Shown here: one piece after another, positions 54,971-64,000 of the stretch
How the letters are laid out: each line of letters begins with the position of its first letter
Numbering within the stretch: position 1 is the stretch's first letter
Assembly: GCA_023213395.1 (NCBI GenBank)
Contig: CM041465.1
Span: 132,191,741-132,255,740, forward strand
Source: Cycas panzhihuaensis
Lineage: Eukaryota > Cycadophyta
Direction: 5' to 3'
Length of the DNA stretch: 64,000 bases
The notes under the pieces: generated by a model
Told to the model about the DNA's origin: nothing
The model's database searches: none
Seen by the model: only the letters and a program-made list of their open reading frames with translations
Program-made: the position numbers and the translations under genes

Positions 54971-56157
54971 GTTCAGCTCTCTAATCTCGTCTTGTAATCT
55001 CATCAAGGAATCTTGTTCCCCTGCTTGGGCATCCATTTCCATCTCGAAATCTAATGCCAATTCTTGAGCATTCTTGAAGGATTTCATTGAATGAGCTGCA
55101 TCATGGCTCATAACTTCTCATTTAGCCCTCGGCGAAATAATTTTTCATGTTATGATCCGTGATTGTCTCATTGATCATACTTGCTTAATAATCTTCATTC
55201 GGCTTATGTACGTTAGGACAGACTCCCCTGGCCTCTGCCTGATTTCTCGCAATGCTATTTCCACAGCTTCATTCGCGAAACTTTTGGAATCTTTCCTCAA
55301 ACGCTTTCTTAATTTTTGCCCATGGCTCATTTTGTTTATTTCCTTGTACCAAGCCAAGGGTACTCCTCTCAACGTCAAAGAAAGCGTGCCTTAATCTCGT
55401 CTTCGTCTGTAATCTTCTTAACATCAACGAGGTTCTGAAACAAATACACATGCTCTGCTACGTCTGAAGTATCATTAAAGGTAAGTCTCCCAAAGTCTCT
55501 GTAGTCGTCCATCTTGGGAGGTTGCAACTTTCCCCACGATGGTGATCTTTCCCCTCCTCTGTCCTTTGGGGATGCACTGGGAGTAACTAGTGCCGCACTA
55601 TCTTTCCCAAACAGCGGATTCTTAAATGGAGTTTTTATGTGTATAGGTTCCACTACCCCTGGAACTTGTATAGTCAACGGTGTCACCGTAATATAAGATT
55701 GATCCGATCCTCTTTCTTTCGAATCTTCAAACAGCTGCCTCGTTAGCTTGTTTTCCCAATATGCCGAGGGACCTTCCTCCGCCTTCTTATCGCTGTCACC
55801 TAGGTCCTTGACCGCCCTCTCTTGGTATACTTCCCTCTGTTAGGATCTCTTTATGTTTTTCATCCACTGATGGCTTCCCTTCAATCTCCGGGCTAACAAA
55901 TCATCTTTGATTGGGGCTGGTGTCAATACCATGTGTTCGCCATTGATTTCCTCTTCCTGAGGTGTCTGGGCTCCACTTGCCTCAGATCCTTCAACGGACT
56001 GTCCCTTAGTCTCGTTGTTTTGCGAACTTAACCTCCTCGCCCTTCTGAGTTTTGCTTCTTTTGACCATCTCAGTGCCCTTTGTCTACTAGTCTCCTTTTC
56101 CTTAGGTGAAGTATCCTTCTGGGGCTCTTCCGACCTTGAAGGTCTTTTAGGTGGCAT
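54970..56157 (-). pseudogene. C gag, N-terminal and capsid
   Basis: Starts MPPKRPSRSEEPQKDTSPKE at 56157, highly charged, and ends at a TAG near 55842. 55686-55375 is open with FKNPLFGKDSA, MDDYRDFGRLTF and DVAEHVYLFQNLVDVKKITD. 55378-55175 carries LRGVPLAWYKEINKM, then FANEAVEIALREIRQRPGES, the capsid core (PF03732-like W and helix pattern). The following MKSFKNAQELALDFEMEMDA recurs in A and F. A few stops and shifts break the gene into parts. Confidence 0.82.
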
Positions 56158-56285
56158 TGGAAGGTCCCCTGGCTGCCGGTGGCTTAGTTACAGCCCGCCA
56201 TCACGACGGCAGCCAGGGTCCTCTGCCCTTTACACATTATTTTCCCTTAGAAACCCCTAGGCCCTGTCCCTCCTCAGTGGACGTA

Positions 56286-56299
56286 GGCAACGGAACCAA
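56286..56299 (-). promoter_or_regulatory. C primer binding site
   Basis: Minus-strand TTGGTTCCGTTGCC directly after the 5' LTR. It differs at two central bases from TGGCGCCGTTGCC, the Asp-tRNA site used by Athila/Tat elements. Confidence 0.65.
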
Positions 56300-57200
56300 T
56301 GTTGACTGCTAGGGTGCCTTATTGCACTTACAAGACACCCCTTGCTCACTTGTCAAGGTTACACAGTGCTATAGTCTAGTTTTAGGACACTGTCAACATG
56401 GTTATTCATACACATTCCACATACATTCCATATATAATTCACAGAATGGTACACAGCAGTACAGAAATCAATACATATTCCAGCAAATCGTCATCACACA
56501 CCAAGAATACACCAATTTCCACATAACTCTTCTTTTATTAATTCAATTTCATTTACAGTGGGTGGAATGCATTCTGAGCATTCCAAAGAAGATACTCTCA
56601 TTACATATGCGTGCAGGATGGTACTTATCATGTACTCATGCTTTAGTCGGTCATACACGTCCGGGTCTCCGCACCTTTTGCGTACCTTGGATTTCCGGCT
56701 CTCACCCTCCGAGAGTATGTCATGGAATTGAATCACTCGGCTCTCACCCTTGAGAGTATGCCATAGAATTGAATCACTCGGCTCTCACACTGGAATGGTC
56801 CTCAAAGCACCATTAAATATGTCCCTTTGATGCCTTTTGGATGAAAGGTCATGACCCAAAGTCATAACCATACCTTTTTGTTACCAAGGTGCCCTTTCAC
56901 TTTAATCATTAGTTATACACTTAACTAATGTCTCTTTAGGTTCGTCAGACGTCTGGCGCCTTCCTGTGCCTCCACTGGTCCCGTACTGTCATGCGTACCG
57001 TTTCCGTTCGGTTACGCTCCGCCTGCACGTACTGCCATGCGTGCCCGTGCACGCACTTTTGTCATACGTACCCAGAATGCTTGTTTCTCTGCCGTTTTGC
57101 CTTGTGCGTACCTCCGTACGGTCCGTATTTGCATTCCTTTGGTCAATACAACCTGTATTCCGTCTTCCTCAAGGCCTATGTGTCAAAATATGTCCCAACA
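56300..57200 (-). repeat. C 5' LTR
   Basis: 901-bp partner of 51597-52494 with the same 42-bp tandem block (about 56695-56790), followed by TACAT at 57201-57205. Confidence 0.93.
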
Positions 57201-57205
57201 TACAT

Positions 57206-58175
57206 TTACTGCAATCCTATGTATTATGACCCAGAACTCATGGACCAGATCCTGTTAGCACTAAAGAAAGATAGCAGGAAGGTCAAGATGGATGCAGAAA
57301 TAATTCACACAATAACAAAACTTCCAAATGAAGGAGAAATTCCCCTGGGTACCAAGAGGTCAGAAGTCGACCGTGAAATGTGGTTAAGAGAATTATGCCA
57401 AGAAAATACTCAGATAATGTCTGGTGGAATTCGTGTAGCAGATATCATAGATATCAGACTCCAGTGGATAGCGAAAGCTATAAATTCCCGATTTTTGTCA
57501 AAATGGAAGTATGCATACATTCCAGGAGGTATGATGCTAGTATTACTAAAAATTCGGGAAGGAGAAAACCGAATTGGTGCAATTTCGCGTAAAAACATGA
57601 GGCAGCAAATCAAGGAGATCATGACACATCCTTTTCGACATCCCTCCTTGTTATTGGCTATATTATTTTATCAATGTCCAGAAGTACAGCTAACAAGAAC
57701 CACCATTTCTGTGAGGGAACCTATCATAAAACAGTGGGTGGCAGAATTCCCAGATTCAATTAACAGTCCGGAAGCAAAAAGAAGGGTTCAAAAACAAATG
57801 CATAAGGTACTCACCTGGTTATAGAAAACACCAGGAACACCTATTCCACATCGGACAAAACAAGCTGTCCACAAAAGAGGTAAACGAAAGAAAGATGAAG
57901 AGGAATTAGGGGAGGAGGAAGAAGAAGCAGAAGCGTCCTGGGAAGAATGGGAAGACTTCCCTCCGTTAATGGAAGCAGGTGAAGCCTCAGCACCACCCAC
58001 ACCAAATAATAAATTAGGACCTATAATTCAACTTATTCAAGAAATGGAGGAAGGGTATAAAGCTGAGATAGCTGCCTTTCAAGATAAAATAAAGGAAAAG
58101 GATGCTATCATTGCTACCTTAACACAAATTAATGAAGAGATCCTAGCAGGACAGAGGCAGCAAGAGCAGCCTTGA
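57206..58175 (+). CDS. B ORF3, main part: helical core, acidic linker and coiled coil (one internal TAG)
   Basis: Continues the 51484 frame after C. A helical core of about 200 residues (KLPNEGEIPLGTKRSEVDRE, GGIRVADIIDIRLQWIAK, HPSLLLAILFYQCPEVQL, EPIIKQWVAEF) runs to a single TAG at 57822-57824. H has Gln there (WLQG), so this is probably a lost CAG. The same frame then gives a basic patch (KRGKRKK), an acidic run, ASWEEWEDFPPLMEAG, and a C-terminal coiled coil at about 58020-58150 (IIQLIQEMEEGYKAEIAAFQ). No signal peptide, membrane segment or zinc site is seen, so an envelope role is not supported. Conserved in A and H. Function unknown. Confidence 0.8.
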
Positions 58176-58179
58176 GACA

Positions 58180-58191
58180 GAGAGGGGGAGG
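58180..58191 (+). promoter_or_regulatory. B purine tract after ORF3
   Basis: GAGAGGGGGAGG, conserved in A (18490-18500), C and H. It lies about 80 bp before the LTR, so the true plus-strand primer may instead be the GGGATAGA next to the LTR. Confidence 0.5.
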
Positions 58192-58271
58192 AATACCCCA
58201 AAATTTTGAAATTTTTTTTGGAATTTTGTTGAGCAAGGATGTTCAAACCCATACTGTTGACCCGGGATAGA

Positions 58272-59086
58272 TGTTGGGGCATAAATTGATCATATGGCTG
58301 TTGGAAGACTAGAGGTAGGCTGGATAACCCTAGATGTGCAGGTACGGACCGTACAGAGGTACACATGAGGCGAAACAGTGGAAAAACCAACATTTTGGGT
58401 ACGTATGACAAGTGCATACCTGGAACGGGTATGCAACACAGATATGTACCAGCAGCGGAATAGAACTAGGCAGGCCAGACGCATGCGATGACGGGACGGT
58501 GGAATCACGAGTCGGGGCGTGCACGCATGCATGTACGAACATGATTAAGACATTAGTTTAAGGTGTAACTAATGACTAATGAAAAGGTACGTCTGATCGG
58601 GGTACTATGCGGTTATGACAGATCATAACCTTTCAGCCAAAAGGTACGAAGAGGCACATTTAAGGAAGCATGCAAGGACCATTCGGTTAGGGTGAGAGCT
58701 GAATATTCAGGGTACGCAATGGTGCGGATGCCAGTACGTATGATAGCCAATTGGAGCTGTGTATATTGATGAGTACCATCCGTACGCATGTAATGTGTGT
58801 ATCTTCTTTGGAATGCACAGGAATGCATTCCAACCCTCTATGTAATCAAACTTATTGCTTAATGGAAAGAAGAGTTACGTGGAATTGATATTGTATGTGT
58901 TATATGACTGAATGTGTACTGAATTCTATGTTATTGCATGATTATGTTATGTGGTATGAAGTGAAAAAGGAGTATGTGTACTTTCTGTGATGATATGTTG
59001 ACTGAATCCTTAACTAGACTATAATCTGTGCAATTGACAAGTGTGCTTATCTCATAAGTGTAATAAGATAACCCCCAGAAGTTAAC
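58272..59086 (+). repeat. B 3' LTR
   Basis: 815 bp, TGTTGGGGC to AAGTTAACA; same family as the C LTR (shared GGACCGTAC and GGGTACGTATGACAAG blocks). The next bases are Gypsy F gag. Confidence 0.82.
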
Positions 59087-60221
59087 AGTGACATCGAGAA
59101 TTTTGTTTCTTTTCTTTCGTATTTAGATCATGTTCTTCAGTGGAGTGTGGACCTTCGTCACAAATGTGACACCATTTCTCCACTGAGGGTTCCTTCCCCT
59201 TATATTTTACAACTTTCTTTTCCTCAGACTCTTGTGGTTTCCATCCTTGTAACTTTAATCTAGCCATTTCTTTCCTTAGGTTTTAATTTTCGAAGTCTCC
59301 TCTAATTTTGTCATTTGGAAGCAAGGCCTAGTCATGTTTTGATTCCTTAGTTCTTGCATCTCCTCTTGTAAGCTTTGTAGTAAGGGATCATGCCTTGCCC
59401 TTTTTGTGTCAATTTCCTTTTATAAATCCAATGCTAGCTCTTGTGCATGCTGGTATGATTTGAGAGGGTGGGTTGCCATCGTGGCTAATAATTTTGAATT
59501 CAATCCATTTACAAAATAGTTTCTCATATTGTAATCCGTAATTTTTTGTCCTTCTGTTATATTTGCTACTATGATATCTATTCTACTTATGTATGTTAAC
59601 ACTAATTCTCTTGTCCTTTGTTTTACTTCCTTGGGTGTTAATTCTACTGCTACATTATTTTTTAATTTTTGAAATCTTTCTTCAAATTCTTTTTTTTAAT
59701 ATTGTCTCAGGGTTTAGCTAGGTTTAAATGCTTATTCCATGCAAGATGTACACCTCATAATGAATAGGCAAATCTTGCCTTAATTTTGTCTTCCTCCATT
59801 ATCCTTTTCAAATTCACTGGGTTCTAGAAGAGATATACATGTTCACTTGCATCTAAAGTACAGTCAAACACAAGTCTTCCAAATTCTCTATAGTCTACCC
59901 TCTTCGGACTACTTGGTGATATTCTTTCTCCTCGTAATAATGTTGGTGGAATAATTTGCTCTTTTGGGGGTGTACTTTTCTCTATTGTTATCCCCTTTAT
60001 AGGTATGTTGAATGGAGTTCTTTCCTCACTGTTCCCTTTTCCAAATGATGGATTTTTAAAGTGTGTTTTCAAATGGATCAACTCTAGAATCCTTAGTATT
60101 TGTACTATCAATGGGGTTATAATCAGAAATGATTGCTCATATCCCTTATCTGACGAATCTTCCAACAATTGTCTTGTTGCCCGATTCTCCCAATATGTCG
60201 AGGGACCTTCCTCCGCCTTTT
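59087..60221 (-). pseudogene. Gypsy F gag
   Basis: Gag of another family member on the minus strand, read from 60221 down: YWENRATRQLLEDSSDKGYE, HLKTHFKNPSF, VDYREFGRLVFDCTLDASEH, ITDYNMRNYFVNGLNSKL, HPLKSYQHAQELALDL, and one knuckle, WCHICDEGPHSTEEH (last Cys changed to His), near 59170. It ends at the B LTR, consistent with B having inserted into F. Several stops and shifts. The N-terminal continuation lies at 63982-64000 beyond element G, and the rest is outside the window. Confidence 0.82.
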
Positions 60222-60467
60222 TATTATGAACCCAGTTCGTAACTTGAGGACAAACCCAAACGAGTAAGAGAGCACACTAGAATACTGAGGCAAGTTATAG
60301 TCAATAGACCAAATATTTGATTGATAAGATAAAATGATGATGTACAATACATTAGAGGCCTTTATTTATAGGCGCATAATAGGCCCCTTCATTAAAAGTC
60401 ACAACTCTTCAGCATATACCACTTCATTGAATGAATAATTAATTAACCTCTAAGGAGGTTCATAACA
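60222..60467 (-). repeat. G 3' LTR
   Basis: 246 bp; plus-strand start TATTATGAACC (TGTTACGAACC in the partner), end GGTTCATAACA. The complement of the purine tract, TCCTCCTTCTTAAG, follows at 60470-60483. Confidence 0.9.
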
Positions 60468-60530
60468 ATTCCTCCTTCTTAAGATGTTTCGTCCACGTAA
60501 CATATTCGAATGATTGGATGATCACTTCAT

Positions 60531-61457
60531 TTAAGGTGGTTCATAACAAAAGCTTCTTCTTGAAATGTTTTGTCTTCGAAACCTGATAACGATTAGCTTG
60601 ACGTCTCCTCTTGCTAATAAAAGAATATCATAATCATCTGACATATGTCGTCGAGTCATATTTGCTGGAACTTCAAATAATGAATACGCATATAACAATA
60701 AACTTGAATAGGTTGATGGGACTAGGGAACAATTAGGATTCTTTGGTAGAGGTCGATTATAAAAATGTTCAATTCCTATATGCTTTTGCCTACAAGACAA
60801 AGATGGTTGCCATGGTATCTTCCATTCGATTTTGATTTTAAGTTGTCGACATGTGTAGTATTGTTTTGGAATGTATGGTTTAATATCAATGCTTGAAAAC
60901 TTCTCAGATTTATTAGGAAACGAAATGGATTTTGCTGACACTGGAAAATCCTTGGATACATATGATATAATTATTTGATTCATATTATTCGATTGATTAA
61001 AAAGTGAGCTTGATATTGTCGGTATTAGTAATTTTTGTTTAGATGGATCAAGAAATGTTATTAGTACTGGTCGATCCTTCTTCAATTGATCAAGGAATGT
61101 AGATATTACCACTGGCATTAGTGACCATTTTGGTATATACCTGATATTTTTATAAATGGTTATGTTTTCTTTTGGGAACGACACTAACATTTTATCTTTG
61201 TTGGCTACCAATAAATTATCCTTATTTCCCTGTAGTATATTATTTCCTTCTTCTTGCATGCTCAAATCATGTGTTAGGATTATGATTTGATTTATAGGCT
61301 CTTTTTCTTTCTGTATTGCATGATCTTGTTTCCCAATGGCGTTTAATATAAATGTGTCATCCTTATCTGTGTCATCGACAGGTTTATCCATATTAAATGA
61401 ATTCTCTTGATGCAACTCCTGTAATTTTTTAACTTGTTCTTTTAATTTCTTGTCCAA
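60531..61457 (-). CDS. 308-codon open frame in G, function unknown
   Basis: The longest open frame in G. Starts MDKKLKEQVKKLQELHQENS; the frame is open further upstream through SENETSSPTLVNLNDAYLLA (to about 61550). It is rich in Lys, Ser, Ile and Asp, with a short coiled-coil-like start and no motif I recognise. It follows the BRCT segment in the same direction after one frame change, so it could be the next part of the captured gene, an element-specific protein, or an accidental frame. The Cys/Met-poor, hydrophobic-patchy middle gives no localisation. Confidence 0.4.
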   Translation of the reverse strand: MDKKLKEQVKKLQELHQENSFNMDKPVDDTDKDDTFILNAIGKQDHAIQKEKEPINQIIILTHDLSMQEEGNNILQGNKDNLLVANKDKMLVSFPKENITIYKNIRYIPKWSLMPVVISTFLDQLKKDRPVLITFLDPSKQKLLIPTISSSLFNQSNNMNQIIISYVSKDFPVSAKSISFPNKSEKFSSIDIKPYIPKQYYTCRQLKIKIEWKIPWQPSLSCRQKHIGIEHFYNRPLPKNPNCSLVPSTYSSLLLYAYSLFEVPANMTRRHMSDDYDILLLARGDVKLIVIRFRRQNISRRSFCYEPP

Positions 61458-61639
61458 TGCTAATAAGTAAGCATCATTGAGATTTACTAATGTTGGAGAA
61501 GATGTTTCATTTTCTGAACCTGAAATCTTCTCATTTCTACCCAGTTTTCCATAAGTCCTTTTATGGTCTTTGCTTCTATTTGAAGAGGTCCATGTAAACC
61601 AATAGAATAGTTGTATAAGTTTTGATTGTATGTTGTTAA

Positions 61640-62250
61640 CAGAGGTGGATCAACCTTTGCTTCCAACCATTCTAGCTCCCATCCTCTTTTCAAGTAATTT
61701 TCTTTAGGGAGTATTGCCCAAGCCTTCAAACAGTCTTCAAGCCAATGATGGTTGACTAATTTAATTGCCATTTGTTTAGTAACTCTATACTTATCACCTT
61801 CATACTTGTAACAGATGAGGTGTTACTTCACTCGTGATTACTGGTTTTACAAATCGTGCTCCCATTATTTCAACCATTCTCATAATGTCACAACGATCTT
61901 GTCCTTGATATCTGGTTAAGCAAATGCATAAGGATGCACTACCTGGAATGCCCATCATATTTCTTGTAGGTTTGTAAAATATCTTATCAGTATCCCCAAG
62001 TATTCCACTACCCAAACTATCTGCAATCCATAAATGTGTAACCAGTACCTTCCCATCCTTTCTAGCTATAGCACAAATAGGATTATAATATGATAAAGTG
62101 GTAGACAATAACGTGACTACAACTTGTATCATATCGTCTCGTATTGAATGCCCCGTTGTACACAAGCTCTGTCGCATATTTGTTGTATATTGTAAGGTCA
62201 AATCCGACTAACACAAATCTTATTCCCTGAAATAATAGTCCCATTCTTCT
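61640..62250 (-). pseudogene. Captured BRCT-domain gene fragment (TopBP1/MEI1-like)
   Basis: Two BRCT phosphopeptide-binding domains of a DNA-damage or meiosis scaffold protein. BRCT 1: GIRFVLVGFDL, RRYDTSCSHVIV, then (after a 1-base shift) YYNPICAIARKDGKVLVTHL and WIADSLGSGIL. The linker GIPGSASLCICLTRYQGQDR opens BRCT 2, with DIMRMVEIMGARFVKPVITS, a 2-base deletion near 61812, then LICYKYEGDKY and LVNHHWLEDCLKAWAILP with the signature Trp. The order matches the N-terminal pair of plant MEI1/TopBP1-like proteins as I know them. Two indels abolish translation. Sense orientation relative to G, with no intron visible across about 600 bp. Confidence 0.78.
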
Positions 62251-63711
62251 ACTATATGGATAGGAGTTTAAACAAGAGTATGCACCTTGATAAGAATGTA
62301 GCGTTGTTAATAGTATATGCCACAAGATTAATATAAGCAATGATAGGAGTGGTGAATTTGAGGCACACTACTAGGCAGTCATTTACTTGTGGTATCCGAC
62401 AATCGTTGTGGTATCCTGTGATCGCGATATATAATGTTTTAACGATCTTTTGGATGTAAGTAAAGACCAATATTATTCCTCTATTGTGTGTATATAGAAT
62501 GATTGATTTACTTGGGCAACAAATTGACAATTGTAATTTGCCCAATGTCATTACGGACAAGAATTGATGCAGCGATTAAATATCCATGCACAATTATTAA
62601 TTGTGTACTGTAACAGCCGTTGGCGATGTGATCAACTAATTGTATATGGTACTGAACGATATATATTAGCGACTTCAATGCTGATTAACGTTGTTAAATC
62701 GTTCTTATTTACGTCACTTTCACGCTGTGTAATGATAATACGAAGATTAGTTTCGTATTAAGCACTGGTTAATTGCCATTTTCTAAAACTCCACATATAT
62801 TTAGGTATACGAATTATAATATGCAGCAGGTCGAATTCTCTATAGACGCCGCCGTTAATACAACTTCCCAGATCTGCAACGGCTGATGCTGGAACAAGAT
62901 GCAGAAACAATAACGAAATCCAGTGAACAGTGCAGTGATTTAGTGAATAGTGCAGCGATCCAGTGAACAGCGACGAGAAAAACACACGTAGCAACTAGTG
63001 AGTAACAACAAGAAAAATACTTAGACCAATGAACAGTGACGATGTGCCGAGAATTCAGTGATGAGAACGAGACGAGAATTCAACGACGAGAATTTAGTGA
63101 TGAGAACGATGACGAGAATTCAGCGATGAGAATTTAGTAGCAAGAATTCAGTGATGAGAACGATATGCAACAACGAGAGCAAAAAACCCTTCCAAATATT
63201 GATGATGGACGGCCAAATAAATCGGTAACGCTGATTGAAGTTGAGTGCCTGCGTGGAACTATCAACTGGTGGAGAGCCCAACAACACTTGTTGAGTGAAT
63301 GAATAGCTCAAATTATTTGTAGTAACTTTACACAGCACGCAAGAACATTCACTCTGATACCACTAATAGATAGTTCTCGAAATTAGCTTTTCAGTGATAT
63401 AAAATTTTTGAAAAACGGACACTGTCTGCTCAAGCTATGGTCAAAACAAAATGATGTACCCTTTTTCTAATGTTGCAAAATAATTAAAAAGGGAATATTC
63501 CTTATAATATCCTTACGTTAACTAGTGTGCAACTTTATGTAAGACGATTTTTTATAATTTCGAAAAGGTTTTTCTCTCTATAGAAGAATCCAATTTCTCC
63601 CAAACTTTGTAGGTGGATAGATCATGACGTGACGATTAAAACAAGTACCCCCTTCGAGGGGTTTCGTTAGAATTTTGGTCGTCAATCTTTGTTTCTTGAT
63701 TTTCTTGGACC
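62251..63711 (-). other. G leader
   Basis: No gene supported beyond the BRCT start. 62250-62900 is AT-rich; 62920-63190 holds the short-period repeat. Confidence 0.5.
62920..63190 (+). repeat. Short-period repeat in G
   Basis: Degenerate units CAGTGAACAGTG(C/A)GCGAT, then GAGAATTCAGTGATGAGAAC and variants, about 15-30 bp period. Confidence 0.8.
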
Positions 63712-63716
63712 GTATT

Positions 63717-63730
63717 GCTCTGATACCACT
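63717..63730 (-). promoter_or_regulatory. G primer binding site
   Basis: Minus-strand AGTGGTATCAGAGC next to the 5' LTR; TGGTATCAGAGC is the initiator Met tRNA site, two bases from the LTR. Confidence 0.88.
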
Positions 63731-63976
63731 TGTTACGAACCCAGTTCGTAACTTGAAGACAAACCCAAACGAGCAAGAGAGCACACCATAATACTGAGGC
63801 AAGTTATAGTCAATAGACCAAATATTTGATTGATAAGATAAAATGATGATGTACAATACATTAGAGGCCTTTATTTATAGGTGCATAATAGGCCCCTTCA
63901 TTAAAAAGCACAACTCTTCAGCATATCCCACTTCATTGAATGAACAATTAATTAACCTCTAAGGAGGTTCGTAACA
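63731..63976 (-). repeat. G 5' LTR
   Basis: 246 bp, plus-strand TGTTACGAACC to GGTTCGTAACA, a perfect 11-bp terminal inverted repeat. Followed by CTTTT. Confidence 0.92.
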
Positions 63977-63981
63977 CTTTT

Positions 63982-64000
63982 CCTTGTGAATACTTAGGTC
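63982..64000 (-). pseudogene. Gypsy F gag, continuation past G
   Basis: CCTTGTGAATACTTAGGTC continues the gag frame interrupted by G; compare TCGCTGTCACCTAGGTC in C near 55790. The rest lies outside the window. Confidence 0.6.

Larger units (their letters stand above)
51597..57200 (-). mobile_element. Gypsy C, internally deleted derivative of the A/B family
   Basis: 5604 bp on the minus strand with 901-bp and 898-bp LTRs and target duplication TACAT (51592-51596 and 57201-57205). It keeps the primer site, gag with four knuckles and protease, but lacks the second capsid-like domain, RT, RNase H and most of integrase. The protease frame runs straight into the integrase GPY/F module. Most of ORF3 is also missing, with only the last few codons and the purine tract left. 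Non-autonomous, but it moved (flanking duplication) after losing pol. Confidence 0.93.
46542..59086 (+). mobile_element. Gypsy element B, 5' truncated, carrying C
   Basis: Starts abruptly inside the protease region (equivalent to minus-strand 53620 of C) and runs through the second capsid-like domain, RT, RNase H, integrase, spacer, ORF3 and 3' LTR (58272-59086). Gypsy C (51597-57200) sits inside ORF3. Better preserved than A. Most stops lie at codons that are Gln or Trp in relatives. It lies against gag of Gypsy F on its right. The 5' LTR, gag and knuckles are gone, apparently lost in the deletion that also removed the 5' end of E. Confidence 0.9.
60222..63976 (-). mobile_element. Non-autonomous LTR element G with captured BRCT gene
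   Basis: 3755 bp on the minus strand with two 246-bp LTRs and target duplication CTTTT (60217-60221 and 63977-63981). Primer site AGTGGTATCAGAGC and a purine tract are present. No gag or pol is recognised. The interior carries BRCT-domain coding sequence in the sense of the element, a 308-codon open frame and a short-period repeat near the 5' LTR. The LTRs differ at about a dozen positions by eye. The target is gag of Gypsy F. Confidence 0.9.

Noticed and set aside
57206-58175. Envelope (env-like) gene for ORF3
   Set aside because: No signal peptide, transmembrane segment, Cys pattern or furin site is visible; the protein looks soluble and helical with a coiled coil.

Overview
This window looks like repeat-rich nuclear DNA of a seed plant, most likely a gymnosperm with a large genome. 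The organism cannot be proved from sequence alone. The evidence is almost wall-to-wall nested LTR retrotransposons (Ty3/Gypsy of Tat/Athila-like type, and Ty1/Copia), plant-type primer binding sites, and a plant RecQ helicase fragment with GT-AG introns. No bacterial genes, rRNA or tRNA genes were seen. Nearly every retroelement gene is broken, so most coding entries are pseudogenes. LTR pairs differ by roughly 2-6% by eye, mostly C/T and G/A changes.

Layout. (1) 1-26765: Gypsy element A (+), entering from the left edge. It is split by three younger elements: non-autonomous Copia-like I1 (1505-6190, +), Copia I2 (12447-17666, -) and Copia D (18749-26088, +, inside the 3' LTR of A). (2) 26766-28301: sequence with no recognisable gene. 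(3) 28302-31060: remnant H (-) of a related Gypsy element, holding the extra ORF3 and one LTR. (4) 31060-36849: LTR-like piece, two exons of a RECQL3-type helicase, two other possible coding fragments and minisatellites. (5) 36850-46541: Copia E (-), the same family as D, with non-autonomous element I5 (38762-43343, -) inside its RT gene. I5 carries an antisense piece of a host zinc transporter gene (MTPC4/ZnT9-like). (6) 46542-59086: Gypsy B (+), 5' truncated, with a deleted relative C (51597-57200, -) inside ORF3. (7) 59087-64000: Gypsy F gag (-), split by non-autonomous LTR element G (60222-63976, -), which carries two BRCT domains of a TopBP1/MEI1-like host gene.

Eight insertions or element ends are defined to the base. 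Six elements have matching 5-bp target duplications: GTACT (I1), AGAGA (I2), GTGTG (D), GGTCT (I5), TACAT (C) and CTTTT (G). Removing I1, I2, D, I5, C and G rejoins the interrupted genes, in frame for C in ORF3 of B.

The most novel content is the Gypsy family A/B/C/F/H. Its order is gag with four CCHC knuckles, protease, a second capsid-like domain, RT, RNase H, integrase, a spacer, then a separate ORF3 of about 360 residues ending in a coiled coil. Neither the second capsid-like domain nor ORF3 matches a function I recognise, but both recur in independent copies.
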